Source of the DNA: an uncultured Lautropia sp.
Lineage (GTDB): Bacteria; Pseudomonadota; Gammaproteobacteria; Burkholderiales; Burkholderiaceae_E
Direction of reading: 5' to 3'
DNA length: 27,588 bases
Assembly: GCA_938046755.1 (NCBI GenBank)
Contig: CALIXC010000295.1
Location: forward strand, 1-27,588
The notes under the pieces were generated by a model. That model saw only the letters and a list, made by a program, of their open reading frames with translations, had not been told where the DNA came from and did no database searches. Shown here piece by piece: positions 8,244 to 15,994 of the stretch (its first letter is position 1; every line of letters starts with the position of its first letter). The position numbers and the translations under genes were made by a program.

Positions 8244-9035
8244 ATGCCCGACTCGTCCACGGCCGGCGTGCAACACCAGGCCCACGCCAAGCGCTCGTCC
8301 AGGCAACAGCAGCCGTTGCAGCTGCCCAACGGCGAGACCCGCGTGCTGCTGCATTCATGCTGCGCCCCCTGCTCGGGCGAACCCATGCAGAAGCTGGTGG
8401 ATGCCGGCATCGACTTCACCATCTTCTTCTACAACCCCAACATCCACCCGGTGCGGGAATACGAGATCCGCAAGGAAGAGAACATCCGCTTCGCGCAGAA
8501 GCACGGCATCATCTTCATTGATGCCGACTATGATTCGGACAACTGGTTCACGCGGGTCAAGGGACTGGAGCACGAACCCGAACGCGGTGAGCGCTGCACG
8601 GTCTGTTTCGACATGCGCTTCGAGCGTACCGCCCTCTATGCGCACGAGCATGGCTTTCGGGTGTTCACCAGCTCGCTGGGCATCTCGCGCTGGAAGGACA
8701 TGAACCAGATCAACGGCTGCGGCCACCGTGCCGCAGCCCGCTATCCCGACATGGTCTACTGGGACTACAACTGGCGCAAGGGCGGCGGTTCGGCCCGGAT
8801 GATCGAGATCTCCAAGGCCGAGCACTTCTATCAGCAGGAATACTGCGGCTGCGTGTATTCGCTGCGTGACACCAACCGCTACCGTGTCGAGCAGGGCCGC
8901 GAGCGCATCCAGATCGGCGAGCTGTACTACGGCCTGCCGCCGGGTGAGAAGCCCGACCTGGAGGCTGAACGCGCCGCCATGGCCGACAAGCCCTCAGTCG
9001 TGCGCTCCGAACACGAACCGCCCACCCACAACTGA
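8244..9035 (+). CDS. queH: Epoxyqueuosine reductase QueH
   Basis: QueH carries out the last step of queuosine synthesis, reducing epoxyqueuosine to queuosine at the wobble base of GUN-anticodon tRNAs. It replaces the unrelated cobalamin enzyme QueG. The 263-residue protein from ATG 8244 has the full set of family cysteines: HSCCAPC (Cys39, 40, 43), ERCTVC (Cys118, 121) and YCGC (Cys201, 203). These hold the Fe-S cluster and the metal site. The conserved FYNPNIHP and the TSLGISRWKDMNQIN stretch are also present. The roughly 30 residues before the first motif are Gln/Ser-rich and poorly conserved in type, so the start could be slightly different. A hydrolase gene follows after 10 nt and is probably cotranscribed. 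Confidence 0.93.
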   Translation: MPDSSTAGVQHQAHAKRSSRQQQPLQLPNGETRVLLHSCCAPCSGEPMQKLVDAGIDFTIFFYNPNIHPVREYEIRKEENIRFAQKHGIIFIDADYDSDNWFTRVKGLEHEPERGERCTVCFDMRFERTALYAHEHGFRVFTSSLGISRWKDMNQINGCGHRAAARYPDMVYWDYNWRKGGGSARMIEISKAEHFYQQEYCGCVYSLRDTNRYRVEQGRERIQIGELYYGLPPGEKPDLEAERAAMADKPSVVRSEHEPPTHN

Positions 9036-9045
9036 CACCCCGACC

Positions 9046-9711
9046 ATGCCCGACACCCTCGAAGCCCTGGAATTCGTCACCGGCCCCGAACCGACGGCCT
9101 CGATCATCGTGCTGCACGGCCTGGGGGCCGATGGCAACGACTTCGTGCCGGTGGCCCAGATGCTGGACCTGGGCGTGCCCGTCCGGTTCATCTTCCCGCA
9201 TGCGCCGCAGATGCCCGTCACCATCAACAACGGCTATGTGATGCGTGCCTGGTACGACATCCTGGGTACCGATCTGGCGCGGCGCGAGGACGAGGCAGGG
9301 TTGCGCCGCTCGCAGGCTGCCATCGAGGCCCTCATTGCACGTGAAGTGGAACGCGGCATCCCGGCCGAGCGCATCGTGCTGATGGGCTTTTCCCAGGGCT
9401 GCGCCATGACGCTGCTGACCGGTCTACGCCAGAAACAGCGGCTGGCGGCGCTGGTGGGCCTGTCGGGCTACCTGCCGCTGGCCGACAGCACCGCCTCCGA
9501 GCGCAGCGCCGACAACCAGCACACCCCCATCTTCATGGCCCACGGCCAGGACGATCCGGTCGTGCCCATTGAGCGGGCCCTGGCTTCGCGCGATCTGCTG
9601 CGGTTGCTGGGCTACACGGTGGACTGGCACAAGTACCCGATGCCTCATTCGGTCTGCCCCGAGGAGATCGGCGACATTGCGGCCTTCCTGCGTCGTGTGC
9701 TGACTTTGTAA
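9046..9711 (+). CDS. Alpha/beta hydrolase, carboxylesterase/acyl-protein thioesterase family
   Basis: This 221-residue serine esterase belongs to the phospholipase/carboxylesterase family. The oxyanion region LHGLGADGNDF is near residue 25. The nucleophile is Ser116 in GFSQG, and the acid is Asp170 in HGQDDPVVP. The base is His201 in YPMPHSVCPEE. The residue after the nucleophile motif is Cys119, where Gly is more usual. Length and triad spacing match the family. The start at 9046 is 10 nt after the queH stop, implying one transcript, though no functional link to queuosine is known. The natural substrate is unknown. Confidence 0.9.
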   Translation: MPDTLEALEFVTGPEPTASIIVLHGLGADGNDFVPVAQMLDLGVPVRFIFPHAPQMPVTINNGYVMRAWYDILGTDLARREDEAGLRRSQAAIEALIAREVERGIPAERIVLMGFSQGCAMTLLTGLRQKQRLAALVGLSGYLPLADSTASERSADNQHTPIFMAHGQDDPVVPIERALASRDLLRLLGYTVDWHKYPMPHSVCPEEIGDIAAFLRRVLTL

Positions 9712-9909
9712 AAAAGACCACCTGGTTCCTTGGTTTTCCCCACCCCACCCTGACATGGGGTGATGAAGCTGGCACACTTGCCTGTCGGCTTGGCCGAGTG
9801 CCGCCCGGACCGAAGGCAGATGCCCTCACCGGTCGGAACCCCCAGGAAGGCGCCCGGTGACTGACACAGGCGCACCTCCGACTTTCACAGACTCTTTGAG
9901 GAAACCAAG

Positions 9910-10299
9910 ATGGCTGACGATATCACCGAAAAACTGGCTGCCCGCCTGGAAGAACTGGAGCGCGGCCTGAAAAAGAGCCGCCGGCAGTTCGGCCGTACCG
10001 CCGAGCGTTCGCGCGACCACCTGGAGCGTGAGTGGGATGCCCTGAAAGCCGACATCTCCGATCTGCTGGACAGCGACTCGCTGGCCGACCGCCCCGAAGT
10101 GCGCGCTGCGCTGAACCATGTGCGTGACTCCATCCAGCGCATGTCCGACGTGGCCTACGACACGGCCCAGGAAGTGCAGCGCCGCGCCCGCGAAGGCGCT
10201 GCCCGTGTGGACGAGTACGCCCACACCTCGCCGTGGCAGACGGCCGGCATGGCTGCCGCTGCGGGCCTGGTAATCGGCTTCCTGCTGTCGCGTCGCTGA
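9910..10299 (+). CDS. DUF883 (YqjD/ElaB-like) membrane-anchored protein
   Basis: This 129-residue protein has a long charged amphipathic helical region (residues about 1-100) and ends in one hydrophobic segment, TAGMAAAAGLVIGFLLSRR. That is the DUF883 layout of E. coli YqjD, ElaB and YgaM, C-tail-anchored inner-membrane proteins that associate with ribosomes in stationary phase. GAGGAAA lies 7 nt before ATG 9910. It is followed by a YqjE-like gene as in the E. coli yqjD-yqjE-yqjK cluster, so it is probably part of a stress or stationary-phase operon. Ribosome binding here is by family analogy only. Confidence 0.88.
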   Translation: MADDITEKLAARLEELERGLKKSRRQFGRTAERSRDHLEREWDALKADISDLLDSDSLADRPEVRAALNHVRDSIQRMSDVAYDTAQEVQRRAREGAARVDEYAHTSPWQTAGMAAAAGLVIGFLLSRR

Positions 10300-10317
10300 T
10301 CATCGCGCTTCCGTGGC

Positions 10318-10390
10318 CGGGAAGCGCCTGAAGGCGCTTCCCGTGCCGCTGCCCGCTGGCCAGTCTCTCCCTGCAGACCGGCCAGCGGGC
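10318..10390 (+). promoter_or_regulatory. Two strong hairpins in a row within the DUF883-holin operon
   Basis: Hairpin A is CGGGAAGCGCC (10318-10328) with GGCGCTTCCCG (10333-10343) around a TGAA tetraloop. Hairpin B is GCCCGCTGGCC (10351-10361) with GGCCAGCGGGC (10380-10390). Its loop adds a further GTCT/AGAC pairing across one mismatch. Both are perfect 11-bp stems and neither has a T-run. They fit mRNA stabilisation, processing or partial termination between the first and second genes. Confidence 0.6.
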
Positions 10391-10445
10391 TCCCATTCCC
10401 AGCGCAGGCCCCGCCGGCGCTTCATGGCCTTGTGCCTCCTGACAC

Positions 10446-10856
10446 ATGTTCGGCAAACTCTTCGAACCCCGCATCCGACGGATGAAGCGGACCGCCGCCG
10501 ATCTGGTAGCAAGCCTGGACGACCGCAGCCGCCTGCTGGCGCTGGAACTCGGCACCGAATCCCGCTGGCTGGCCAAGCTGGTGGGTACGAGTCTGGCTGC
10601 TGGCGTCATCGCCATCATCTGCCTGGTGTGGCTGATGGCCACCCTGGTGGCCCTGGCCTGGGAGACTCCTTGGCGCCTGCATGCGCTGGGCATCGCCGCC
10701 GGCTTCTGGGTCATCCTCAGCCTGGTCCTGGTGCTGCGCATCCGCAGCCTTCTCAAAGGCCACCCCGAACCCTTCCCCCTCAGCCGTCAGGTGCTGGCCG
10801 ATGATCTGCGCAGCCTGAAGGAAGACCTGGAACGTGAGCGTAATTCAGTATCATGA
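10446..10856 (+). CDS. Holin-superfamily / YqjE-like membrane protein
   Basis: The product is 136 residues. A basic N-terminal helix is followed by two membrane segments, about residues 44-75 (GTSLAAGVIAIICLVWLM) and 80-100 (GIAAGFWVILSLVLVL), then a charged tail with EDLERER. This is the layout of the YqjE/DUF1469 group of putative holin-like proteins, usually encoded beside DUF883 genes as here. Its last codon overlaps the next gene's start (ATGA, 10853-10856). It is chromosomal and not part of a visible prophage, so a lytic role is not implied. Confidence 0.8.
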   Translation: MFGKLFEPRIRRMKRTAADLVASLDDRSRLLALELGTESRWLAKLVGTSLAAGVIAIICLVWLMATLVALAWETPWRLHALGIAAGFWVILSLVLVLRIRSLLKGHPEPFPLSRQVLADDLRSLKEDLERERNSVS

Positions 10857-11551
10857 ATGACGAACAACTGAACATGAACCGTTCCAGCCGCGCCGACGAA
10901 ACCGCCGAGGAGATCTTCGCGCGCATCCAGCGCCGCCGTGCGCTGACCATGAACGGCAACAACACCGAACGCGGTGCGCTGCGACAGGAGGGGGCGTCCA
11001 GCGAAGCCCGCCCGGCCGCCGTGGCTGGCGAATCGCTGGCCGACATCCTGCGCCGGGCCGCTGCCAAGGAAGCCTCTGCACCCCATGGTGCAGGATCGAC
11101 GCATGCCCCGGGTCATGACAAAACCGGCACAGCTGAGCGCAGTACCAGCCACCACAGCCCCGAAGGCAGCACCAGCGCCCGAGCCACCGAAGACACCGGA
11201 AGCAGCAATAATTCTGCATTCAGGAATTTCAGGGGCAACACAGCATCTGGGCCGCGCACTCGCCCGCCGGTCGACTATCCGTTGCTGGTGGATGAAGACG
11301 GCACGCCCATTGACGAGGATGCGCCCGACTTCCGGGACGACGGCCGGCCTCGTGACAGTTTCCCGCGCAGCAAGACGATGCAGGCGCTGCTGCGTTACCC
11401 CACGCTGACGACGGCCGTGGGACTGGCCGTGGCCGTGCCCATGGCCACCCTGGTGCTGCGCACGCCGGCCGCCCGGCAGACACTGCTGCGCATCGGCAAG
11501 TTTGCGGCCGAGCAGGAAGTGTGGAAGTACGTGCGCAAGCTCAGCAAGTAG
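10853..11551 (+). CDS. Unrecognised single-pass membrane protein, third gene of the DUF883 operon
   Basis: This 232-residue protein is not recognised. It has a charged N-terminal helix (EEIFARIQRRRALTM) and then a long polar low-complexity stretch rich in Ser, Ala, Thr and Gly, about residues 45-130. An acidic patch (VDEDGTPIDEDAPDF) comes next, followed by one membrane helix at about 183-203 (LTTAVGLAVAVPMATLVL) and a short basic end. It starts inside the stop of the holin-like gene (4-nt overlap), so it is translated with it. It occupies the place of yqjK in the E. coli cluster, but I see no sequence likeness. It ends 9 bp from the stop of the convergent permease. Confidence 0.75.
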   Translation: MNDEQLNMNRSSRADETAEEIFARIQRRRALTMNGNNTERGALRQEGASSEARPAAVAGESLADILRRAAAKEASAPHGAGSTHAPGHDKTGTAERSTSHHSPEGSTSARATEDTGSSNNSAFRNFRGNTASGPRTRPPVDYPLLVDEDGTPIDEDAPDFRDDGRPRDSFPRSKTMQALLRYPTLTTAVGLAVAVPMATLVLRTPAARQTLLRIGKFAAEQEVWKYVRKLSK

Positions 11552-11560
11552 AGCAAGCAA

Positions 11561-13048
11561 TCAGTCCAGATCCGGCAGCGCCTCGGTGCGGCTGCGGCGC
11601 GCATCCAGCGCCTGCACCTCGCGGCGCAGCCACCACAGCATCAAGAGGCCCGGCAGCGCCGCGGCCACCGTCATCAGGAAGAAGCTGGGCCAGCCCTGCT
11701 GCTCGACCACCACGCCGGCCACCGGCCCCACGTAGACACGGCCGATGGCTGCCAGCGCCGACAGCAGCGCATACTGCGCAGCCGAAAAGCGGCGGTCGGT
11801 CAGGGTCATGAGGAAGGCCACGAAGGCGGCCGTGCCCAGCCCCCCGCAGAGGTTCTCGATGCCGATGGCGCCGGCCATCAGCAGGTAGCTCTTGGGCAGC
11901 ACCGACAGCAGCCAGTAGCCCACATTGGAGAACGCCTGCAGGATGCCAAAGAGCATCAGCGACTGGTAGAGCGAGCGTGACGACAGCCAGGCCCCACCCA
12001 GCAGCGCGCCGATGATGGTAGCCAGAAGACCTAGCCCCTTGTTGATGGCACCGATCTCGGCCTGACTGAAGCCCACGCCGCGCAGCAGGAAGCTGGTGGA
12101 CAGGCTGGCGGCAAAGGCATCACCCAGCTTGTACAGCACGATGAGCAGCAGGAAGGCCAGCGCATGCGGCCGGGCAAAGAAGGCATCCCACGGTGCCACG
12201 AAGGAGGGAAAGCCCACGCGGCGTGCCACTAGCACGGCCCCCACGCCGGTCAGCAGCATCACCAGGGTCTCGGCCAGCAACTGGCCCAGCGGCCCGGCCT
12301 GCAGCCAGTCCAGCAACGGCCGGCTGGCCTGCGTGCACAGCCACCACAGCAGCGCACCCCCCAACACCATGGCCACGAAACCCTTCAGCTCGGCCCCCGC
12401 GTCACCCCCGGTCTGCTGCGGCCGGGCAATGCGCGGGCTCCAGACCGTAGCCCCCATCAGCAACAGCAGCATGACGCCCATGATGCGATAGGTGCCCGGC
12501 CAGCCCAGCCAGGTATCGGCCAGGATGAAGCTGCCACCCCCCGAGACCAGCATGGCCAGCCGGTAGCCTAGGACCGAGACGGCCGCGCCAGCGCCACGCT
12601 CCTCGGGCGAGAGCAGGTCGGCCCGGTAGGCGTCGAAGACCACGTCCTGCGAGGCCGACAGCCACGCCACCACCACCGACAGCACGGCGATCAGGTGGAT
12701 ATGGTGGGCCGGATCGAGCTGTGCCAGCGCCAGGCAGCCCAGCGCCATGGCTAGCTGAAAGACCAGGATCCAGCCTCGCCGCCGCCCCAGCAGCCGGGGT
12801 TCGAAGCGATCGAGCAGCGGTGCCCAGACAAACTTGAAGGTATAGGGCAGCCCCACCAGCGCGAAGTAGCCGATGGTGTGCAGGTCGATACCATTGACCG
12901 TGAGCCACGCCTGCAGCGCCCCTGCCGTGAGCGCCAGCGGCAGCCCACTGGAAAAGCCCAGCAGCAGCATCGCGGCAATGCGCCGCGACGCGAAGACTTG
13001 CCCATAGGTCTGCCACAACCCGGGCGCGGACTTGGGGGAATCGCTCAT
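11561..13048 (-). CDS. ampG: AmpG-family MFS permease (muropeptide uptake type)
   Basis: This 495-residue inner-membrane carrier of the major facilitator superfamily is close to AmpG, which brings anhydro-muropeptides from peptidoglycan turnover into the cytoplasm for recycling. AmpG signatures are LGFSSGLPLALTAGALQAWL near the N-terminus, GLPYTFKFVWAPLLDR, and SQDVVFDAYRADLLSPEERG. The number of hydrophobic segments is larger than 12, also usual for AmpG relatives. ATG 13048 is chosen because a GGTGG lies next to it and the family N-terminus begins there. The protein ends with a short polar tail. The AmpG assignment rather than a sister permease is an inference. Confidence 0.82.
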   Translation of the reverse strand: MSDSPKSAPGLWQTYGQVFASRRIAAMLLLGFSSGLPLALTAGALQAWLTVNGIDLHTIGYFALVGLPYTFKFVWAPLLDRFEPRLLGRRRGWILVFQLAMALGCLALAQLDPAHHIHLIAVLSVVVAWLSASQDVVFDAYRADLLSPEERGAGAAVSVLGYRLAMLVSGGGSFILADTWLGWPGTYRIMGVMLLLLMGATVWSPRIARPQQTGGDAGAELKGFVAMVLGGALLWWLCTQASRPLLDWLQAGPLGQLLAETLVMLLTGVGAVLVARRVGFPSFVAPWDAFFARPHALAFLLLIVLYKLGDAFAASLSTSFLLRGVGFSQAEIGAINKGLGLLATIIGALLGGAWLSSRSLYQSLMLFGILQAFSNVGYWLLSVLPKSYLLMAGAIGIENLCGGLGTAAFVAFLMTLTDRRFSAAQYALLSALAAIGRVYVGPVAGVVVEQQGWPSFFLMTVAAALPGLLMLWWLRREVQALDARRSRTEALPDLD

Positions 13049-13173
13049 CCACCGAGTGTAGCAGCGCGTGGGCCAGCGCTTCATGGCCGCCATTCAGCCC
13101 CCGTGCATGCCGCTGACGGCCGGGCAGCGACACGGCATGAATGAAGGCGGGATGCGTGAAATACGCGACACCG

Positions 13174-13240
13174 CTGTCCGGACACCCCGGCCACCCCGAC
13201 CTGCGCACGCGCTGTCACTCAGGATGCCGGGGCCGGACAG
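13174..13240. repeat. Imperfect inverted repeat in the ampG-maeB intergenic region
   Basis: CTGTCCGG (13174-13181), a 3-nt bulge ACA and CCCCGGC (13185-13191) match GCCGGGG (13226-13232) and CCGGACAG (13233-13240). That gives 15 pairs around a 34-nt loop. It lies about 105 nt before maeB and about 125 bp from the ampG start. It may be an RNA structure if transcription of either gene starts beyond it, or a two-part operator. Confidence 0.4.
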
Positions 13241-13333
13241 GACATACGACCACCCCCATGAAACCCCCTCTACCTTGTGCCCCACGGAACCGTGAAGGGT
13301 GTAATCTTCAGTGTTCTGCCGCCCCCTCAACCC

Positions 13334-13339
13334 TATACA
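13334..13339 (+). promoter_or_regulatory. Possible -10 element directly before maeB
   Basis: TATACA lies 6 nt upstream of the maeB ATG, with no clear -35 partner. If used, the transcript would begin at or next to the start codon. No Shine-Dalgarno is visible before the ATG, which agrees. TTGTGC at 13275-13280 with TGTAAT at 13300-13305 (19-bp spacing) is an alternative promoter. Confidence 0.25.
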
Positions 13340-13345
13340 GATTTC

Positions 13346-15670
13346 ATGACCAAGAAGCTCTCTGCTGCCGAATCCGCCCTGCGCGATGCCGCGCGGGAAT
13401 ACCATGCCCAGCCGTCGCCGGGCAAGATCACCGTCCGTCCCACCAAGCCGCTGTCCAACCAGCGTGACCTGTCGCTGGCCTATTCGCCGGGCGTGGCCTA
13501 TCCGTGCCTGGACATCCAGGCCGATCCCTCCAAGGCCGCCGAATACACCTCGCGCGGTAACCTGGTGGGCGTGATCACCAACGGCACCGCCGTGCTGGGC
13601 CTGGGCGACATCGGCCCGCTGGCCGGCAAGCCGGTGATGGAAGGCAAGGGCTGCCTGTTCAAGAAGTTTGCCGGCATCGACGTGTTCGACATCGAGCTGG
13701 CCGAGCGTGACCCCGACAAGCTGGTCGAGATCATCAGCGCACTGGAACCCACCCTGGGCGGCATCAACCTGGAAGACATCAAGGCCCCCGAGTGCTTCTA
13801 CATCGAACGCCAGCTGCGCGAGAAGATGAAGATCCCCGTCTTCCACGACGACCAGCACGGCACCGCCATTATTTCGGGCTCGGCGCTGGTCAACGGCCTG
13901 GAACTGGTGGGCAAGCCCATCGGCGAGGTGAAGGTGGCCGTCTCGGGCGCAGGCGCTGCGGCCCTGGCCTGCCTGGACATCTTCGTGGCCCTGGGCGTGA
14001 ACCCCAAGAACATCTACGTGGCCGACTCCAAAGGCGTCATCTACAAGGGACGTCCGGGCGGCTTCGATGAGTCCAAGGCACGCTACGCGCAGGACACCGA
14101 CGCCCGCACGCTGGCCGACATCGTGAAGGACGCCGACGTCTTCCTGGGCTGCTCGGCCCCCGGCGTGCTGACCAGCGAGATGATCAAAACCATGGCCCGC
14201 CAGCCGGTGATCCTGGCCCTGGCCAACCCCGAGCCCGAGATCCGCCCCGAAGATGCCCGTGCCGCCCGCGCCGACTGCATCATCGCCACCGGCCGTTCGG
14301 ACTACCCGAACCAGGTCAACAACGTGCTGTGCTTCCCGTACATCTTCCGGGGCGCCCTGGACTGCGGCGCATCGCGCATCACCGAAGAGATGAAGCTGGC
14401 CTGCGTGCGCGAGATCGCCGCCCTGGCCAAGGCCGAGGCCAGCGACGAGGTGGCCAGTGCCTACACCGGCAAGGACCTGAACTTCGGCCCTGACTACATC
14501 ATCCCCACCCCCTTCGATCCGCGCCTGATCCTGCGCATCGCCCCGGCCGTGGCCGAGGCCGCTGCAGCCTCCGGCGTAGCCACCCGTCCCATCGAGGACA
14601 TGGATGGCTACCGGCAGTCGCTCTACCGCTTCATCTACTCCACCGGCCTGCTGATGCGCCCGGTCGTGGCTGCCGCCAAGGCTGCCGTGCCGGAATTCAA
14701 GCGCGTGGCCTATGCCGAAGGTGAAGACGAGCGTGTGCTGCGCTGCGCCCAGACCGCCATCGACGAAGGCCTGGCTCGCCCCCTCCTGATCGGTCGGCCC
14801 TCGGTGATCGAGGCCCGCATCAAGAAGGCTGGCCTGCGGATGAAGGTCGGCAAGGACATTGAGATCATCAACCCCGACGACGACCCGCGCTTCCGCACCT
14901 ACTGGGAAGAATACTGGCGCCTGATGGGACGGGAAGGCGTCTCGCAGGAAGCCGCCAAGGCTGCCGTGCGCCGCTCCACCACGCTGATTGCCGCCCTGAT
15001 GGTGCGCATGGGCGATGCCGACACCATGCTGTGCGGCACGCTCGGCCGCTTCGACGTGCACCTGGGCAACGTCCGCGACGTAATCGGCGCGCGCCCCGGC
15101 ACCCCGCTGGCCACCGTCAACGCCATTGCCATGGGCAACCGCACCCTGTTCATCACCGACACCTACGTCAACGATGACCCCGATGCCGAGACCCTGGCCA
15201 AGATCGCCGTCATGGCGGCCGAGGAAGTGAACAACTTCGGCATCCCGCCCAAGGTGGCCTTCGTGTCGCACTCGCAGTTTGGCAGCTCGCGCCGCCCGTC
15301 GGCCATCAAGATGCGCCAGGCGCGCGACATCTTCCGCAGCGTGGCCCCGCACGTCAACTGCGACGGCGAAATGCACGGCGACGCCGCCCTGCTGCCGGAA
15401 CTGCGTGACCGCCTGGTGCCCGACAGCACGCTGGATGGCGACGCCAACCTGCTGGTGTGCCCGAACCTGGATTCGGCCAACATCCTGTTCAACGTGCTCA
15501 AGACCACCGATGGACACGGCATCACCATCGGCCCGATCCTGCTGGGCAGCGCCTTCCCCGCGCACGTCATGACGCCTTCGGCCACCGTGCGCCGGTTGGT
15601 GAACATGACAGCCCTGGCCGTGGCCGAAGTGGCTGCCGGCAAGAAGCACAAGGCTGGCGGCATGGCCTGA
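13346..15670 (+). CDS. maeB: Hybrid malic enzyme MaeB (malic domain plus phosphotransacetylase-like domain)
   Basis: This enzyme oxidatively decarboxylates malate to pyruvate with NAD(P), feeding gluconeogenesis and NADPH supply. The 774 residues match the large proteobacterial MaeB type. The N-terminal malic domain has SLAYSPGVAYPC (catalytic Tyr), EGKGCLFKKFAGIDVFDIE (catalytic Lys and metal ligands) and FHDDQHGTA. The nucleotide-binding loop is VSGAGAAALAC. From about residue 440 the protein is a phosphotransacetylase-like domain (FKRVAYAEGEDERVLRCAQ near its start), which in this family is regulatory rather than catalytic. ATG 13346 gives the usual family N-terminus. It diverges from ampG and is closed by a good terminator. 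Cofactor preference cannot be told. Confidence 0.95.
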   Translation: MTKKLSAAESALRDAAREYHAQPSPGKITVRPTKPLSNQRDLSLAYSPGVAYPCLDIQADPSKAAEYTSRGNLVGVITNGTAVLGLGDIGPLAGKPVMEGKGCLFKKFAGIDVFDIELAERDPDKLVEIISALEPTLGGINLEDIKAPECFYIERQLREKMKIPVFHDDQHGTAIISGSALVNGLELVGKPIGEVKVAVSGAGAAALACLDIFVALGVNPKNIYVADSKGVIYKGRPGGFDESKARYAQDTDARTLADIVKDADVFLGCSAPGVLTSEMIKTMARQPVILALANPEPEIRPEDARAARADCIIATGRSDYPNQVNNVLCFPYIFRGALDCGASRITEEMKLACVREIAALAKAEASDEVASAYTGKDLNFGPDYIIPTPFDPRLILRIAPAVAEAAAASGVATRPIEDMDGYRQSLYRFIYSTGLLMRPVVAAAKAAVPEFKRVAYAEGEDERVLRCAQTAIDEGLARPLLIGRPSVIEARIKKAGLRMKVGKDIEIINPDDDPRFRTYWEEYWRLMGREGVSQEAAKAAVRRSTTLIAALMVRMGDADTMLCGTLGRFDVHLGNVRDVIGARPGTPLATVNAIAMGNRTLFITDTYVNDDPDAETLAKIAVMAAEEVNNFGIPPKVAFVSHSQFGSSRRPSAIKMRQARDIFRSVAPHVNCDGEMHGDAALLPELRDRLVPDSTLDGDANLLVCPNLDSANILFNVLKTTDGHGITIGPILLGSAFPAHVMTPSATVRRLVNMTALAVAEVAAGKKHKAGGMA

Positions 15671-15752
15671 TGGCCGCACGGTCTTGCCTGACGGGCTGAT
15701 ACCCCCGAGGCAGGACAAGCCCATTGCACCCCGGCAACACCGCCTGCCGATG

Positions 15753-15795
15753 ATCGCCCGATGGGTTTGCGCCTGTCGGGCGATTTTGTTTTCTT
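15753..15795 (+). terminator. Intrinsic terminator after maeB
   Basis: ATCGCCCGA (15753-15761) pairs perfectly with TCGGGCGAT (15776-15784) around a 14-nt loop, followed directly by TTTGTTTTCTT. This is a standard Rho-independent signal 82 nt after the maeB stop. Confidence 0.85.
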
Positions 15796-15919
15796 GCCCT
15801 TGGGGATATGGCACCCTCGTAGAAAACCCGTACAGTCGGCCTCACAGCCGTGCCTTATCATCGGGCAACCAAGGAGAAACCGGATTCACCACACAGGAAC
15901 ACCTATTGCAGGGCATGCC

Positions 15920-15994
15920 ATGAATCGCCATCCTTGCGCACACGCATTCCCAGCCAATGCCCATCCGGCACCTCCGCTAGCAGCAACCAGGTAA
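15920..15994 (+). CDS. 24-residue leader ORF coupled to the helicase gene
   Basis: ATG 15920 opens a 24-codon frame ending in TAA at 15992-15994, and the last A of that stop is the first base of the helicase ATG (TAATG). A modest GCAGGG lies about 6 nt before the ATG. The peptide starts MNRHPCAHAF and is rich in Ala, Pro and His. The overlap suggests translation re-initiation or coupling. It also supports 15994 as the helicase start, whose own ribosome site (CCAGG, 2 nt away) is poor. The peptide may have no function of its own. Confidence 0.4.
   Translation: MNRHPCAHAFPANAHPAPPLAATR

Noticed and set aside
9714..9737. Terminator after the esterase gene
   Set aside because: A 7-bp A/T-rich stem with a G-T pair can be drawn, with another weak 6-bp stem at 9741-9762, but neither is stable or followed by a T-run.
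13094..15814. 906-codon open frame antisense to maeB
   Set aside because: Composition is that of a shadow frame (His, Val, Gly, Ala runs), and the plus strand has every malic enzyme motif.
15850..15993. GTG start at 15850 for the giant helicase
   Set aside because: The 48 extra residues look non-coding (polar, Ser/Pro/Arg-rich) and begin near the probable promoter region; the TAATG overlap supports 15994.
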